64,000 nucleotides of DNA from the NCBI RefSeq assembly GCF_003987145.1, contig NZ_PIPL01000001.1:2046001-2110000 (forward strand), given 5' to 3'. The position numbers and the translations under genes were made by a program. The notes under the pieces were generated by a model. The model was not told the DNA's origin. It was given only the letters and a program-made list of their open reading frames with translations, and made no database searches. This document shows positions 30,387-44,138 of the stretch, in pieces; the first letter of the stretch is position 1; each line of letters starts with the position of its first letter. This stretch comes from Aliidiomarina minuta. GTDB taxonomy: Bacteria > Pseudomonadota > Gammaproteobacteria > Enterobacterales > Alteromonadaceae.

Positions 30387-31277
30387 ATGTCAGCAAAAAA
30401 ACGAGGTTTAGGGCGAGGTCTGGATGCCCTGCTTACGGACAGTGCCAGCGCTGCTGCGCGTCATAGTTCGCAACAACCTGCTATTGAAGATATTGCTGCT
30501 GACAACGGTGAATTGCAAAAGTTACCGCTCGAATTTCTACAACCCGGGCGTTTTCAACCACGTAAGGATATGTCACCAGAAGCACTGGAAGAACTGGCTA
30601 ATTCAATCCGCGCCCAGGGCATTATTCAGCCGGTCGTGGTACGTAAGCTGGCGACTGACAGTTATGAAATTATTGCAGGTGAAAGACGCTGGCGAGCGGC
30701 CCAGCTGGCCAAACTGGATAAAATCCCCTGTCTAATTAAAGACGTTGGCGATGAAGCCACTGTTGCTATAGCGCTGATTGAAAATATTCAGCGTGAAGAC
30801 CTGAATGCCATGGAAGAGGCAACAGCGCTGCAGCGGTTGTTAGATGAATTTAATATGACCCATCAGGGTGTAGCTGAGGCTGTGGGTAAATCCCGTACGA
30901 CAGTAACTAATTTGCTACGCCTTAATAATTTACATGACGATGTGAAAACCTTACTGGAGCGTGGCGATATTGAACTGGGCCATGCAAAAGTGCTACTCGC
31001 TGTTCAGGGTAATGTACAGAGTGATATTGCACGTATCATAGTGGCTAAGGCTTTAACTGTGCGTGAAGCAGAAAAACTGGTCAATAAAGCACTGAATCCT
31101 ACAGAGAAAAAACCGCAACCGGAACCTGATGCGAACGTGCAGCAACTGGAACAGCAATTAAGCGAACGCTTAGGCGCTGCAGTAGCTATTTCGCACAACA
31201 GAAAAGGTAAAGGTAAAGTGGTGATAAACTATTCAAGCCTGGATGAACTCGACGGTATCCTGACTCATATTAAGTAA
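30387..31277 (+). CDS. parB: Chromosome partitioning protein ParB
   Basis: The 296-residue protein opens with the ParA-contacting K-R-G-L-G-R-G-L-D-A-L-L. It has the CTP-binding ParB/Srx domain with G-E-R-R-W-R at 98-103, the HTH MTHQGVAEAVGKSRTTVTNL at about 157-176, and a C-terminal dimerisation region. ParB loads at parS and slides as a CTP clamp. The two TGTTCCACGTGGAACA sites in recF are its probable targets. The gene is followed by the atp operon leader. Confidence 0.96.
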   Translation: MSAKKRGLGRGLDALLTDSASAAARHSSQQPAIEDIAADNGELQKLPLEFLQPGRFQPRKDMSPEALEELANSIRAQGIIQPVVVRKLATDSYEIIAGERRWRAAQLAKLDKIPCLIKDVGDEATVAIALIENIQREDLNAMEEATALQRLLDEFNMTHQGVAEAVGKSRTTVTNLLRLNNLHDDVKTLLERGDIELGHAKVLLAVQGNVQSDIARIIVAKALTVREAEKLVNKALNPTEKKPQPEPDANVQQLEQQLSERLGAAVAISHNRKGKGKVVINYSSLDELDGILTHIK

Positions 31278-31340
31278 CTTACTATTTTTATAGTTATTTT
31301 ATTGGCGTCCATATATGCCAATGGTTTCGCTCCTGAAAAG

Positions 31341-31368
31341 TTGCAATTTGCACTCAAAACTTTATAAT
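31341..31368 (+). promoter_or_regulatory. Promoter of the atp operon
   Basis: TATAAT (31363-31368) is preceded at 16 bases by TTGCAA (31341-31346, four of six -35 matches). It lies about 64 bases before the proposed atpI ATG and after the end of parB. Confidence 0.6.
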
Positions 31369-31431
31369 CGCCCGAGTTTTTAATGCACCGCTGTACGCTG
31401 GTGCAGAATTGGTCAGGTGGTAGGAAAAAGC

Positions 31432-32696
<1,265 letters not shown>

Positions 32697-32728
32697 AATT
32701 TATTTTTACTTTAACTTTAACTATCTGA

Positions 32729-32998
<270 letters not shown>

Positions 32999-33036
32999 TT
33001 GAATATCGACGGTCACCAACTTAGAGGAGGTCCGTT

Positions 33037-33507
33037 GTGGATATCAACGCAACTCTGATAGGTCAATCGATCGCGTTCGTGTTCTTCGTACTGTTTTGCA
33101 TGAAGTACGTATGGCCACCGTTGAACAACGCCATTGAAGAACGTCAGAAGAAAATTGCTGATGGTCTGGCAGCGTCCGAACGCGCAGAGAAAGACCTTGA
33201 GAAAGCACAATCGCTCGCTACTGAAGAGCTGAATAAAGCGAAAGCGCAGGCAGCAGAACTCATCGAACAGGCGCGTAAACGCGGTGCCAAAATTGTCGAT
33301 GACGAAACTCAGCGTGCCCATGAAGAGCGTGAGAAAATCATTGCCTCGGGTCACACTGAAATTGAAGCTGAGCGCAATCGTGCGCGCGATGATTTGCGCA
33401 AGCAGGTCGCGATGTTGGCCATTGCTGGCGCCGAGAAGATTATCGAGCGTGAAGTGGATGCGTCGAAGCAAAGTGACATAGTTGAAAAACTAGTCGCTGA
33501 ATTGTAA
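33037..33507 (+). CDS. atpF: ATP synthase Fo subunit b
   Basis: The 156-residue protein has one N-terminal membrane helix ([16 protein letters not shown]) followed by a long charged coiled coil, the family's exact layout and E. coli length. It forms the peripheral stalk dimer holding F1 to Fo. The start is GTG with a very strong AGAGGAGG upstream. Confidence 0.96.
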   Translation: MDINATLIGQSIAFVFFVLFCMKYVWPPLNNAIEERQKKIADGLAASERAEKDLEKAQSLATEELNKAKAQAAELIEQARKRGAKIVDDETQRAHEEREKIIASGHTEIEAERNRARDDLRKQVAMLAIAGAEKIIEREVDASKQSDIVEKLVAEL

Positions 33508-33524
33508 TCACGGGGGTTGAGCAA

Positions 33525-34058
33525 ATGTCAGAATTGACTACGGTGGCTCGCCCCTATGCGAAAGCAGCTTTTGATTTTGCTGTTGAGCATGGCGCGCTTC
33601 AAGAATGGCAGAACATGTTGTTCTTTGCTGCAGCAGTAGCAGAGCATGACAACATGCGTACCTTTCTGAAAAGCGCCGTTGGCCGCGATCAGACAGCGTC
33701 TGTATTTATTAGTGTGTGCGGCGAACAGCTCGACGAGAAGGGTCAGAATTTTATTAAGGTTCTGGCTGCTAACGAACGTTTAAGTACATTGCCTGCGGTC
33801 GCACAAGCTTACATAGCTTTGCGCGCAGACTACGACAACGAAGTGAGTGTCGATGTTACTTCTGCGGTTGCCCTTGATAAAGAGCAGCAGGCCAAATTAA
33901 GCGCCGCGTTAGAAAAACGTCTCGCACGCAAAGTTAAGCTCAATTGCAGTGTTAATCCGGAGATCATTGGCGGCCTGTTAATCCAGGCGGGTGATACCGT
34001 TATTGACGGAACTCTGAAAAGTAAGCTCGCGAAGCTTGCCTACTCACTGCAATCATAA
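33525..34058 (+). CDS. atpH: ATP synthase F1 subunit delta
   Basis: The 177-residue protein opens with the helical [12 protein letters not shown] block and ends with the conserved [20 protein letters not shown] segment. It links the F1 head to the b-subunit stalk. E. coli AtpH has the same length. It lies 17 bases after atpF. Confidence 0.96.
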   Translation: MSELTTVARPYAKAAFDFAVEHGALQEWQNMLFFAAAVAEHDNMRTFLKSAVGRDQTASVFISVCGEQLDEKGQNFIKVLAANERLSTLPAVAQAYIALRADYDNEVSVDVTSAVALDKEQQAKLSAALEKRLARKVKLNCSVNPEIIGGLLIQAGDTVIDGTLKSKLAKLAYSLQS

Positions 34059-34072
34059 TCGGGGACGAGAGC

Positions 34073-35614
34073 ATGCAACTGAATTCAAATGAAATTGCAG
34101 AACTGATCAAAAAACGAATTGATCAGTTTGAAGTCGTCAGCGAAGCTCGTAACGAAGGTACCATCATTGCAGTAACTGACGGTATTATTCGCATCAATGG
34201 CCTTGCAGATTGTATGCAGGGTGAAATGATTGAGCTTCCTGGAAATCGTTACGCTATCGCATTGAACCTGGAGCGCGACTCTGTAGGTGCGGTAGTTATG
34301 GGTCCTTATGCGGATCTGCAGGAAGGCGTAAAAGTACAATCGACAGGCCGCGTACTGGAAGTTCCGGTAGGTGAAGCCCTGTTAGGTCGTGTGGTGAACA
34401 CCCTGGGTGCACCTATTGACGGTAAAGGCGCAATTGACGCTGCTGGTTTTGAGCCGGTAGAGAAAATTGCACCAGGCGTTATCGAACGTCAGGCTGTTGA
34501 TCAGCCTATCCAGACTGGTTATAAGTCAATCGATGCCATGATCCCAGTAGGTCGTGGTCAGCGTGAGCTTATCATCGGTGACCGTCAGACCGGTAAAACA
34601 GCCATTGCTGTGGATGCCATTATTAATCAGAAAAACAGTGGCGTTAAATGTGTTTACGTAGCTATTGGTCAAAAAGCATCGACCATTGCTAACGTAGTGC
34701 GCAAGCTGGAAGAGCATGGTGCTTTGGATCACACCATCATTGTGGCTGCTTCTGCTTCTGAGTCGGCTGCATTACAGTTCCTGGCGCCTTACGCTGGCTG
34801 TACTATGGGTGAATTCTTCCGTGACCGTGGTGAAGACGCACTGATCATATACGATGACCTGTCTAAACAGGCCGTTGCATACCGTCAGATTTCACTGCTA
34901 CTGCGTCGTCCACCAGGACGTGAAGCATTCCCAGGTGATGTTTTCTATCTTCACTCGCGTCTGCTTGAGCGCGCATCTCGTGTAAACGAAAACTACGTAG
35001 AAAAAGCCACTAACGGTAAAGTGAAAGGTAAAACCGGTTCGTTAACCGCCCTGCCTATCATTGAAACCCTGGCCGGTGACGTATCCGCTTTCGTACCTAC
35101 CAACGTAATCTCGATTACCGATGGTCAGATTTTCTTAGAAACTGATCTCTTTAACGCGGGTATTCGCCCGGCGGTTAACGCAGGTATCTCGGTTTCACGT
35201 ATCGGTGGTGCAGCACAGACTAAAATCGTTAAGAAGCTGGGTGGCGGTATCCGTCTTGCCCTGGCTCAGTATCGTGAACTGGCAGCATTTGCTCAGTTTG
35301 CTTCTGACCTTGACGAAGCGACACGTGCGCAACTTGAGCATGGTCAGCGTGTAACTGAGCTGATGAAGCAGAACCAATACAAGCCAATGAGCGTTGCCGA
35401 AATGGCGGTATCTATTTATACCGCTGAGAAAGGCTTCTTAAAAGACGTTGAACTGAATAAGATTCTGGCCTTCGAAGAAGCGCTGATTTCTTACATGAAC
35501 AGCGAACATGCTGAGCTCATGGCTACTATTAATGAAACTGGTAACTACAACGACGATATCGATGGCCAGCTAAAAGCTGCTGTCGAAAAGTTCAAATCCA
35601 CACAAACGTGGTAA
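34073..35614 (+). CDS. atpA: ATP synthase F1 subunit alpha
   Basis: The 513-residue protein has a beta-barrel N-terminal domain, the non-catalytic nucleotide site with Walker A G-D-R-Q-T-G-K-T, and the signature [17 protein letters not shown] near residue 370. Length equals E. coli AtpA. Three copies alternate with beta in F1. It lies in the operon 14 bases after atpH. Confidence 0.98.
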   Translation: MQLNSNEIAELIKKRIDQFEVVSEARNEGTIIAVTDGIIRINGLADCMQGEMIELPGNRYAIALNLERDSVGAVVMGPYADLQEGVKVQSTGRVLEVPVGEALLGRVVNTLGAPIDGKGAIDAAGFEPVEKIAPGVIERQAVDQPIQTGYKSIDAMIPVGRGQRELIIGDRQTGKTAIAVDAIINQKNSGVKCVYVAIGQKASTIANVVRKLEEHGALDHTIIVAASASESAALQFLAPYAGCTMGEFFRDRGEDALIIYDDLSKQAVAYRQISLLLRRPPGREAFPGDVFYLHSRLLERASRVNENYVEKATNGKVKGKTGSLTALPIIETLAGDVSAFVPTNVISITDGQIFLETDLFNAGIRPAVNAGISVSRIGGAAQTKIVKKLGGGIRLALAQYRELAAFAQFASDLDEATRAQLEHGQRVTELMKQNQYKPMSVAEMAVSIYTAEKGFLKDVELNKILAFEEALISYMNSEHAELMATINETGNYNDDIDGQLKAAVEKFKSTQTW

Positions 35615-35677
35615 TTGAGCAGCCGCCCACTCGCAAGAGTCGGCGGCTACTGTCGTTTTAGTCGCAGGAGGTATGTC

Positions 35678-36538
35678 ATGGCCGGCGGTAAAGAGATAAA
35701 AACCAAGATCGGGAGTATTAAAAATACTCAGAAGATCACCAATGCAATGGAGATGGTTGCTGCCTCGAAAATGAAACGAGCGCAGGAGCGTATGGAGCAA
35801 AGTCGCCCCTATGCTGATGCTATCCGTAATGTTATTGGACATATTGCCCAAGGCGACCTGGACTTTACGCATCCGTACTTGATAGAGCGTGAAGTTAAGC
35901 GAGTAGGTTACATTGTTATTTCTACTGACCGTGGTCTTTGCGGTGGTTTGAACGCAAACGAGTTCAAAACCGTACTCCGTGATGTCCAGCAGTGGGACAA
36001 GCAAGGTGTAGAAGTCAACTTCGCAGCCGTGGGCAGCAAAGCAACATCGTTCTTTAAGCGCGTTGCTGGCAGTTTAACATCACAGGCCTCAGGCCTGGGT
36101 GACAAGCCGTCAGTCGGCGACGTGATTGGTACGGTTGCTGTAATGCTTGAAGCATTCGATAAAGGCACGATTGATCGCCTGTACCTGGTGTATAACCGTT
36201 TTGAAAACACCATGACTCAGGAACCTGTTATCAATCAGCTATTGCCTTTGCCGAAGTCAGATAGTGCCAAGCGTGATCACGCCTGGGACTACATCTACGA
36301 GCCGAACGCGAAATCTATTCTGGAAACGCTGATTAAGCGTTTCATTGAAAGCCAGGTCTATCAGGGCGTGGTCGACAATGCGGCAAGTGAACAAGCCGCT
36401 CGAATGGTCGCTATGAAAGCCGCTACGGATAACGCGGGTGATATTATTGATGACTTGCAGTTGGTCTACAACAAAGCTCGTCAGGCAGCGATCACCCAGG
36501 AAATTTCGGAAATTGTATCCGGCGCCGGTGCGGTATAG
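35678..36538 (+). CDS. atpG: ATP synthase F1 subunit gamma
   Basis: The protein is 286 residues from the ATG at 35678, which has CAGGAGG 6 bases upstream. A reading frame open from 35615 adds 21 residues with no family similarity. It starts [14 protein letters not shown] and ends with a long helix, the two halves of the central shaft coiled coil. It rotates inside alpha3beta3. Confidence 0.96.
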   Translation: MAGGKEIKTKIGSIKNTQKITNAMEMVAASKMKRAQERMEQSRPYADAIRNVIGHIAQGDLDFTHPYLIEREVKRVGYIVISTDRGLCGGLNANEFKTVLRDVQQWDKQGVEVNFAAVGSKATSFFKRVAGSLTSQASGLGDKPSVGDVIGTVAVMLEAFDKGTIDRLYLVYNRFENTMTQEPVINQLLPLPKSDSAKRDHAWDYIYEPNAKSILETLIKRFIESQVYQGVVDNAASEQAARMVAMKAATDNAGDIIDDLQLVYNKARQAAITQEISEIVSGAGAV

Positions 36539-36558
36539 GCAAAGGTCCTAAGAATTAA

Positions 36559-37962
<1,404 letters not shown>

Positions 37963-37980
37963 TCAGGCCGGAGGTTTGTA

Positions 37981-38409
37981 ATGGCGGTATCAACAGTACA
38001 CCTGGACATCGTAAGTGCAGAAGAGAAACTATTCTCGGATAAAGTGCGCGCAATTCAGGTGACAGGTAGCGAAGGTGAGATGGGTATATTACCAGGCCAT
38101 CTCCCTTTGCTGACCGCCTTAAAGCCAGGCATGGTACAAGTGACTTTTGCTGACGGTAAAGAAGACCTGTTTTATATTGCAGGTGGCTTTATGGAAGTTC
38201 AGCCCGATCACATTATTGTACTGTCTGACACTGCCGTTCGTGGTGGTGATTTGGACGAGCAGGCAATTACGGCTGCCAGAAAGCAAGCTGAGGAAGCCAT
38301 GGCGAATGCCAAGGGCGACACCAGTTATGCCGAAGCAGCCGCTGAGCTTTCTCGTGTCGTGGCACAGCTGCGCGTATTACAACAGTTACGTCGCCGCAAA
38401 GGTGGTTAA
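37981..38409 (+). CDS. atpC: ATP synthase F1 subunit epsilon
   Basis: The 142-residue protein has the N-terminal beta-sandwich ([31 protein letters not shown]) and a C-terminal helical hairpin that can inhibit ATP hydrolysis. It is the last gene of the operon, with a terminator 28 bases after its stop. Confidence 0.96.
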   Translation: MAVSTVHLDIVSAEEKLFSDKVRAIQVTGSEGEMGILPGHLPLLTALKPGMVQVTFADGKEDLFYIAGGFMEVQPDHIIVLSDTAVRGGDLDEQAITAARKQAEEAMANAKGDTSYAEAAAELSRVVAQLRVLQQLRRRKGG

Positions 38410-38436
38410 CAACCTTTAAGCAATAAGCTTACTTAA

Positions 38437-38464
38437 AAAACCCGGCTAATAAGCCGGGTTTTTT
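38437..38464 (+). terminator. Terminator of the atp operon
   Basis: AAAACCCGGCT and AGCCGGGTTTT pair around an AATA loop and are followed by further T residues. This is a textbook intrinsic terminator after atpC. Confidence 0.92.
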
Positions 38465-38530
38465 GTATCTATGTTTCGGTATAATATGGATAAACCGCAG
38501 CTAAATTATTTACCGGATTGAATTAAGCGA

Positions 38531-39427
38531 ATGCAGATAATAAAACGGGTACAGCATTTTTCTGAGTCACTTTCCTATCGTGTGGCCCGCAAGCTCAAGT
38601 CACTGGAAGCCAGTCGAGTGAAGCGTAAGTGTTTAGAGCGGGTAGCTGAAGGCTGGGAATGCCGACAAGAGCTAGAGCAGGCCGACCACTCGCTTCCCGC
38701 TAGCCTGATGATAAACCTGACTTCTTTTCCGGATCGTTTTGGCACCCTGCACTTAACTTTGAAATCGCTGCTTTTGCAAAATGTGAAAGCAGACGCGGTG
38801 AACTTGTGGTTATTTGAAGGCGATAAAGATCAATTACCGCAAAATGTATTAGATTTACAGCAATCCGGTTTGAGTATTCGTTGGGTCGATGAAGATATTC
38901 GATCGTATAAAAAGCTGATACCTGCATTGCAGCAATTTCCGGATGCATTCCATGTAACCGCTGACGACGACATTTACTACCGGCCTGACTGGCTTAAGTC
39001 TTTGGTCGAAGGATATACCGGGGATAACAAGCAAATCCTTGCGTTACGGGCTCATTTCGTACGTCGCTTTAAAGATGGAACTACACAACCGTACCGTAAG
39101 TGGGAAGCAAAGACAGAGCGTAGAGGTCCTTCAAAAGATTTATTTTTTACCAGTGGTGGCGGTGTGTTATTCCCGCCAGGCTCTTTGCACCCGGATGCCC
39201 GTAAAACACAAATTGCAGTAGACTTAGCGCCCACCGCTGATGATCTCTGGTGGTTTGTCATGGCGCTTATAAATGGCTCTACGGTAAGAAGAGTTGGTGA
39301 AAATAAAGGGCTGGTAACCTGGCCCTCTGTCGAAGCCAGCTACTTATGGGGCATGAATAAGTCGGCGGAGCATGGGAATGATATGCAACTTAAGAACCTT
39401 CTACGTCATTATAAACTTAAGATTTGA
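38531..39427 (+). CDS. Putative glycosyltransferase (GT-A-like)
   Basis: The 298-residue protein has the segment MINLTSFPDRFGTLHLTLKS, a predicted nucleotide-sugar strand and the acidic motif D-D-D-I-Y-Y typical of metal-binding GT-A enzymes. A later DDLWWFVMA could supply an acceptor-side acidic pair. No membrane helix is seen. It is probably a cytoplasmic transferase acting on a cell-surface glycan. Donor and acceptor are unknown. It lies between atpC and glmU together with a second glycosyltransferase. Confidence 0.7.
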   Translation: MQIIKRVQHFSESLSYRVARKLKSLEASRVKRKCLERVAEGWECRQELEQADHSLPASLMINLTSFPDRFGTLHLTLKSLLLQNVKADAVNLWLFEGDKDQLPQNVLDLQQSGLSIRWVDEDIRSYKKLIPALQQFPDAFHVTADDDIYYRPDWLKSLVEGYTGDNKQILALRAHFVRRFKDGTTQPYRKWEAKTERRGPSKDLFFTSGGGVLFPPGSLHPDARKTQIAVDLAPTADDLWWFVMALINGSTVRRVGENKGLVTWPSVEASYLWGMNKSAEHGNDMQLKNLLRHYKLKI

Positions 39428-39620
39428 TGAGCATGTTGAATAAATTCTGACTAAGTACATTAAAGTGAGTAGTTGATTTTTAAAGTTTTGAATAGAAGTA
39501 AAAGCAAAAACTGGAACCATTTGCGCCCTATTTGAAACCTATGTATTATTCTGTTTTTAACAAGAATATTTCAGAATCCTGAACTCAAATCAGGTGACTA
39601 AAGCAGTAAAGGATTTCGTA

Positions 39621-40586
39621 GTGAGCATTTCAGTAGTTTTGCCAGTATATAACATGGCACCATGGTTAGAGACGTGCATGGAATCTCTGAATCAGCAGAC
39701 AGATAGCGATTTTGAAGTAATTTTTGTTAATGACGCTAGTAAAGATAAATCTTTATCCCTTTTATCTGATTTTGAAAACCAATACGAAAACGTAACTGTA
39801 ATTGATTTGTCCGTTAATGTTGGAACCTTTCACGCCAGGCGTGAGGGAGTAATGAAGTCACAGAGAGGGCACGTACTTTTTCTGGATCCAGATGATAGTT
39901 TAGATAAAAAAGCCATAGAAACTCTTAAATCAGTCATCAATAAATCTGGTGCTGATTTTATTGTTTATGATGTGGAAGATAGCGGAAAACCTCCTAATAA
40001 GCAGCCATTAGCCTTTGCCCATAATAAATTAAATAAAAATAAAAATACTGTATTAGATTTTTATTTAAAAGAAGTTAACAGAAGTGTCTGGGGTACTCCG
40101 GGTAAATTAATAAGTCGTTCTGTGCTTGTTAATTCATATGAAGAGCTCAGTTTTATTAAGTCCAGGTTATGTTCCTCTGAAGATGTGTTATTAAACATTG
40201 TATCCGTAGGTTTATCTAAAAGTTTAGAATATCTGCGCCGTCCGCTGTATCGTTATTTCAGGAGGCCAGGCAGCGCCTCCAGAACCGTGGATTTAGGAAA
40301 AATACGTGAAAATTTTGAGCAGAAAGGGACGGTCATTAATTCACTGAACCATATTAAGTGTAAATGGGAAAAAGAGAGTTCGACAACTGATTACTCTGAG
40401 CTGGAATTGACCATTCTGGAGTTAAGGCTCAAGAGCCTTATGGGTGTCAGAAAGCACCTTCCTTTGCCCTCAATGAGCTTAAGTTATCAGGAATGTCTGA
40501 AAGAGTCTTATGCCCAAAAGCCTGATTTAAAAAAGTTGGTTTTTATGGCTGCTCATCGACTAAGTTTCAGCTCTATCCGACTATAG
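39621..40586 (+). CDS. Family 2 glycosyltransferase
   Basis: The protein is about 321 residues from the GTG at 39621, chosen for AAAGGA 7 bases upstream. A GTG at 39594 would add 9 residues. It has a typical GT2 domain: I-S-V-V-L-P-V-Y-N at the start, FEVIFVNDASKDKS, and the DxD-type D-P-D-D-S-L-D. The C-terminal half, with a SRLCSSEDVLL segment, is less conserved. The gene is strikingly AT-rich (for example around 40020-40080) compared with its neighbours, suggesting acquisition. Confidence 0.88.
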   Translation: MSISVVLPVYNMAPWLETCMESLNQQTDSDFEVIFVNDASKDKSLSLLSDFENQYENVTVIDLSVNVGTFHARREGVMKSQRGHVLFLDPDDSLDKKAIETLKSVINKSGADFIVYDVEDSGKPPNKQPLAFAHNKLNKNKNTVLDFYLKEVNRSVWGTPGKLISRSVLVNSYEELSFIKSRLCSSEDVLLNIVSVGLSKSLEYLRRPLYRYFRRPGSASRTVDLGKIRENFEQKGTVINSLNHIKCKWEKESSTTDYSELELTILELRLKSLMGVRKHLPLPSMSLSYQECLKESYAQKPDLKKLVFMAAHRLSFSSIRL

Positions 40587-40709
40587 ACCGCTGATTCACT
40601 TCCTACAATTTATGCATGACTTTTTATCTCATGCTTTTCAATTTAAGGGCAGCGAAGTAAGTGGTAGACTAGCCCCCATTAGTAAAATTCCTCGGTATGG
40701 TTTAAAGCA

Positions 40710-42080
40710 ATGGAACAGAACAGTATCAACGCGGTCATCCTCGCTGCGGGCAAAGGTACCCGTATGCGCTCAGGTCTGCCCAAAGTATTGCACCCCATAG
40801 CTCACAAACCTATGGTGGCACATGTTATTGAGACGGCACAGGCGGTAGGTGCTAATAAGGTACAGCTCGTGTATGGCCATGGTGCAGCAAGCCTGAAGGC
40901 GCGTTTAAATAACTATCAGGTCAACTGGGTTGAGCAGGCAGAACAGTTGGGTACAGGTCATGCGGTGCAACAGGTAATACCGCATATCAACGATCAGGAT
41001 AGTGTACTCATTCTGTATGGCGATGTACCTCTGATTCAAACTGAGACGCTGCGACAATTATTAGTCGCCAAAGGCGACAGCGATCTGGCTCTTTTAACCG
41101 TTAACCTGCCGGACCCCTCCGGCTATGGTCGCATCATGCGCGATGAGCAGGGTGCGGTTACTGGTATTGTAGAACATAAAGACGCCACCCCGGCGCAACG
41201 GTTAATCAGCGAAGTGAACACTGGCATCATGGCGGCCAGCGGCCAATCGCTGAAACGCTGGTTGTCTGCTTTAAGCAACGATAACGTCCAGGGCGAATAC
41301 TACCTGACCGATGTAGTGGCTATGGCCGCTAATGAAGGGGTGGTTATTGCCAGTAGTCAGCCGGCCAACGCCGCTGATGTGGAAGGTGCTAACAATCGAG
41401 TGCAGTTGGCGGCTCTGGAGCGGGCTTATCAGCAGCGCATAGCGGAAGATTTGATGCTTGCAGGCGCTACCTTAATGGACCCGGCACGCATTGATGTGCG
41501 CGGTGAGGTTAGCGTTGGCAATGACGTTGTTGTTGATGTGAATGTGATTTTTGAAGGCAAGGTTCATCTGGGTGAAGGAGCCGTGATTGAAGCCAACTGC
41601 ATACTACGAGATTGCACTATAGGCGCAGGTGCCCGGGTGAAAGCCAACAGTGTTATCGAAGGCGCAATATTGGGCGAACATGCTCAGGCGGGACCTTTTG
41701 CCCGTTTGCGCCCCGGTGCGGAACTGGCTAAAGACGCTGCCGTCGGCAACTTTGTAGAAATGAAGAAGTCGTACTTAGGCGAAGGGGCGAAAGCCGGCCA
41801 TTTGGCTTACCTGGGCGATGCTCATATTGGTGCCGGTGCTAACATAGGTGCTGGTACCATTACCTGTAATTATGATGGCGTGAATAAATTTAGAACTGAA
41901 ATAGGTGAAAACGCCTTTATTGGTTCTAACAGCTCTCTAGTCGCCCCCGTCCATATCGGTGCTGGCGCCACCACGGGTGCAGGTTCAGTGATAACAAGCG
42001 ACGTTGCCGACCAGGAACTGGCCGTTGGGCGCGCTAAACAACGTAATATTAGCGGCTGGAAACGTCCGGCTAAAAAGTAA
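40710..42080 (+). CDS. glmU: Bifunctional N-acetylglucosamine-1-phosphate uridyltransferase/glucosamine-1-phosphate acetyltransferase
   Basis: The 456-residue protein has the pyrophosphorylase signature [10 protein letters not shown] at the N-terminus. The C-terminal left-handed beta-helix has hexapeptide repeats ([20 protein letters not shown]). It makes UDP-GlcNAc from glucosamine-1-phosphate for peptidoglycan and lipopolysaccharide. Length matches E. coli GlmU. glmS follows after 16 bases, so the pair supplies amino-sugar precursors together. Confidence 0.98.
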   Translation: MEQNSINAVILAAGKGTRMRSGLPKVLHPIAHKPMVAHVIETAQAVGANKVQLVYGHGAASLKARLNNYQVNWVEQAEQLGTGHAVQQVIPHINDQDSVLILYGDVPLIQTETLRQLLVAKGDSDLALLTVNLPDPSGYGRIMRDEQGAVTGIVEHKDATPAQRLISEVNTGIMAASGQSLKRWLSALSNDNVQGEYYLTDVVAMAANEGVVIASSQPANAADVEGANNRVQLAALERAYQQRIAEDLMLAGATLMDPARIDVRGEVSVGNDVVVDVNVIFEGKVHLGEGAVIEANCILRDCTIGAGARVKANSVIEGAILGEHAQAGPFARLRPGAELAKDAAVGNFVEMKKSYLGEGAKAGHLAYLGDAHIGAGANIGAGTITCNYDGVNKFRTEIGENAFIGSNSSLVAPVHIGAGATTGAGSVITSDVADQELAVGRAKQRNISGWKRPAKK

Positions 42081-42096
42081 TAATAAGGATTTCAAT

Positions 42097-43926
42097 ATGT
42101 GCGGGATAGTAGGGGCAACAGCAGAGCGTCGGGTAGCGGATATTCTACTGGAAGGTTTACGTCGTTTAGAGTACCGCGGATATGATTCTGCGGGCATGGC
42201 CTTACTCAATGACCAGGGCCTGCATACCGTCCGCCGGGTAGGTAAAGTGAAAGAGCTGGCGAATGCTGCTGAAGAGCAAGGCAGTAATGGTTATGCTGGC
42301 ATCGCTCATACCCGTTGGGCAACCCATGGGGGCGTCACCGAAGCAAACGCTCACCCGCATGTCTCCAGTGACACCCTCGCCGTCGTACACAATGGCATCA
42401 TTGAAAATCACGAAAGCTTGCGTAAACAATTGCAGGGCTTAGGTTATGTGTTTGCTTCACAAACCGACACTGAAGTTATTGCGCACCTGGTGCACCACGA
42501 AATGAAAAGCGCCCCGACCTTGCTGGCTGCGGTGCAAAAAGCCGTTAAGCAGTTAGAAGGCGCCTATGGCACCGTAATTATGGATCAGCGTGAACCTGGT
42601 GAATTGATAGTGGCACGTTCAGGCAGCCCATTGGTGATAGGACTTGGCATTGGCGAAAACTTTGTTGCTTCCGATCAGCTGGCGCTATTACCTGTGACCC
42701 GCGAATTTATCTATCTGGAAGAAGGCGATGTGGCTTCGGTGTCGCGTCAGAAGATTGCCATTTTTGATCATCAGGGCAACGCTGTAGAACGCGAACAAAT
42801 CACCTCGGACATGCAGTATGACGCCGGTGGTAAAGGCGAATATAGGCATTTCATGTTAAAAGAAATTCATGAACAGCCTTTTGCGGTGCGTAATACCCTG
42901 GAAGGTCGCTTGCTGGATGGCAAAGTAGCCCTTGATGCTTTTGGCCCCGGTGCCGATGCTATTTTCAAAGACGTTCAGCACGTGCAAATCGTAGCCTGTG
43001 GCACTAGCTACCATGCGGGCATGGTGGCCCGTTACTGGTTAGAAGAATATGCTGGCGTGTCCTGCAATATTGAAATCGCTTCCGAGTTTCGCTATCGCAA
43101 ATCCCATGTATTCCCGAACAGCTTGTTAGTGACCATTTCTCAGTCCGGTGAAACCGCCGACACCCTCGCCGCCCTGCGCCTGGCTAAAGAAATCGGTTAT
43201 CAGTCCAGCTTAAGCATCTGCAACGTAGACTCTTCTTCTATGGTGCGTGAATCGGATTTAGCTTTCCTAACCCGTGCCGGCGCAGAGATCGGTGTGGCTT
43301 CCACCAAAGCCTTTACCACACAGTTAGCTGGCTTGTTGATGTTAACCGCCGCTATCGGCCGTTACCATGGCATGAGCGATGCAATTGAAGCTCGTATTAC
43401 TAAAGCGTTGTCCTCTTTGCCAGCTAAACTGGAAGAATGCCTGGGTATTACTACTGAAATTGAAGCGCTGGCGCCGGAGTTCGCAGACAAAGACCACAGT
43501 CTTTTCCTGGGGCGTGGCAATCAGTACCCAATCGCTATGGAAGGGGCCCTTAAACTGAAAGAAATCAGCTACATTCATGCCGAAGCCTACGCCTCCGGTG
43601 AACTAAAACACGGCCCGCTGGCGCTAATAGACGCCGATATGCCGGTTATAGTAGTAGCGCCCAACAATGAGTTGCTGGAAAAGTTAAAATCTAATGTCGA
43701 AGAAGTGCGTGCACGGGGCGGCATTATGTATGTCTTCGCCGATCGTGATGCGAACTTTGTCAGCGATGAGAGCATGCGGGTTATTAACCTGGCGCATGTC
43801 GATGAACTGATAGCGCCCATCATCTACACCCTGCCCTTGCAGTTGCTCAGCTACTACGTCGCCATCATCAAAGGCACCGACGTAGACCAGCCCCGCAACC
43901 TGGCAAAATCTGTCACCGTCGAGTAG
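42097..43926 (+). CDS. glmS: Glutamine--fructose-6-phosphate aminotransferase
   Basis: The protein is 609 residues from the ATG at 42097 with AAGGA upstream. The in-frame extension back to 42004 overlaps glmU and is rejected because Cys2 must be the N-terminal nucleophile. It has the glutaminase domain ([25 protein letters not shown]) and two SIS domains, ending [11 protein letters not shown]. It makes glucosamine-6-phosphate, the first committed step of the hexosamine pathway. Confidence 0.98.
   Translation: MCGIVGATAERRVADILLEGLRRLEYRGYDSAGMALLNDQGLHTVRRVGKVKELANAAEEQGSNGYAGIAHTRWATHGGVTEANAHPHVSSDTLAVVHNGIIENHESLRKQLQGLGYVFASQTDTEVIAHLVHHEMKSAPTLLAAVQKAVKQLEGAYGTVIMDQREPGELIVARSGSPLVIGLGIGENFVASDQLALLPVTREFIYLEEGDVASVSRQKIAIFDHQGNAVEREQITSDMQYDAGGKGEYRHFMLKEIHEQPFAVRNTLEGRLLDGKVALDAFGPGADAIFKDVQHVQIVACGTSYHAGMVARYWLEEYAGVSCNIEIASEFRYRKSHVFPNSLLVTISQSGETADTLAALRLAKEIGYQSSLSICNVDSSSMVRESDLAFLTRAGAEIGVASTKAFTTQLAGLLMLTAAIGRYHGMSDAIEARITKALSSLPAKLEECLGITTEIEALAPEFADKDHSLFLGRGNQYPIAMEGALKLKEISYIHAEAYASGELKHGPLALIDADMPVIVVAPNNELLEKLKSNVEEVRARGGIMYVFADRDANFVSDESMRVINLAHVDELIAPIIYTLPLQLLSYYVAIIKGTDVDQPRNLAKSVTVE
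43881..43926 (+). other. Tn7 attachment-type sequence at the glmS 3' end
   Basis: The last 15 codons of glmS are nearly the same as the E. coli stretch that TnsD of Tn7 recognises ([13 protein letters not shown]). Tn7-type elements insert just downstream of this site. No Tn7 ends or transposition genes are visible, so the site is unoccupied here. Confidence 0.5.
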
Positions 43927-43943
43927 GGCAGGCTCCGCCTGCC
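43927..43943. repeat. Short GC-rich hairpin after glmS
   Basis: GGCAGG-CTCCG-CCTGCC is a perfect 6-bp inverted repeat one base after the glmS stop. It has no T run, so it is not a terminator. It resembles a dispersed REP-like element, but no other copy was noticed in the window. Confidence 0.45.
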
Positions 43944-43979
43944 GTTACGGGTGTGGCGTAGTAATAAAGCTTCATATTT

Positions 43980-44020
43980 AAACCCCGTATCAAACTGTTT
44001 TACGGTTTGATACGGGGTTT
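43980..44020 (+). terminator. Strong terminator of glmUS
   Basis: A perfect 16-bp stem, AAACCCCGTATCAAAC with GTTTGATACGGGGTTT, encloses a 9-base loop and is followed by T-rich sequence. It isolates glmUS from the accessory genes downstream. Confidence 0.92.
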
Positions 44021-44049
44021 TTCATTTTCTTTAGCTCACAACCATCATT

Positions 44050-44087
44050 TATCATTTTGGAAATGATACGAATTCCCGCCTCATAAT
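44050..44087 (+). promoter_or_regulatory. Palindrome and candidate promoter before the three-gene cluster
   Basis: TATCATTT-TGG-AAATGATA (44050-44068) is a perfect 8-bp inverted repeat. A possible promoter, TTGGAA (44057-44062) and CATAAT (44082-44087) with a 19-base spacer, would have its -35 inside the palindrome, so a bound regulator could block it. The promoter match is moderate. Confidence 0.4.
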
Positions 44088-44138
44088 GGCTTAATTTTTG
44101 CACAGTTTTTAGTGTTAATTAAAAGAGAGGGAATTTTA

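Noticed and set aside
35615..35677. N-terminal extension of atpG
   Set aside because: The 21 extra residues lack family similarity, and CAGGAGG precedes the ATG at 35678.
42004..42096. Upstream in-frame start of glmS within glmU
   Set aside because: GlmS needs Cys2 as N-terminal nucleophile, and the ATG at 42097 has its own Shine-Dalgarno.
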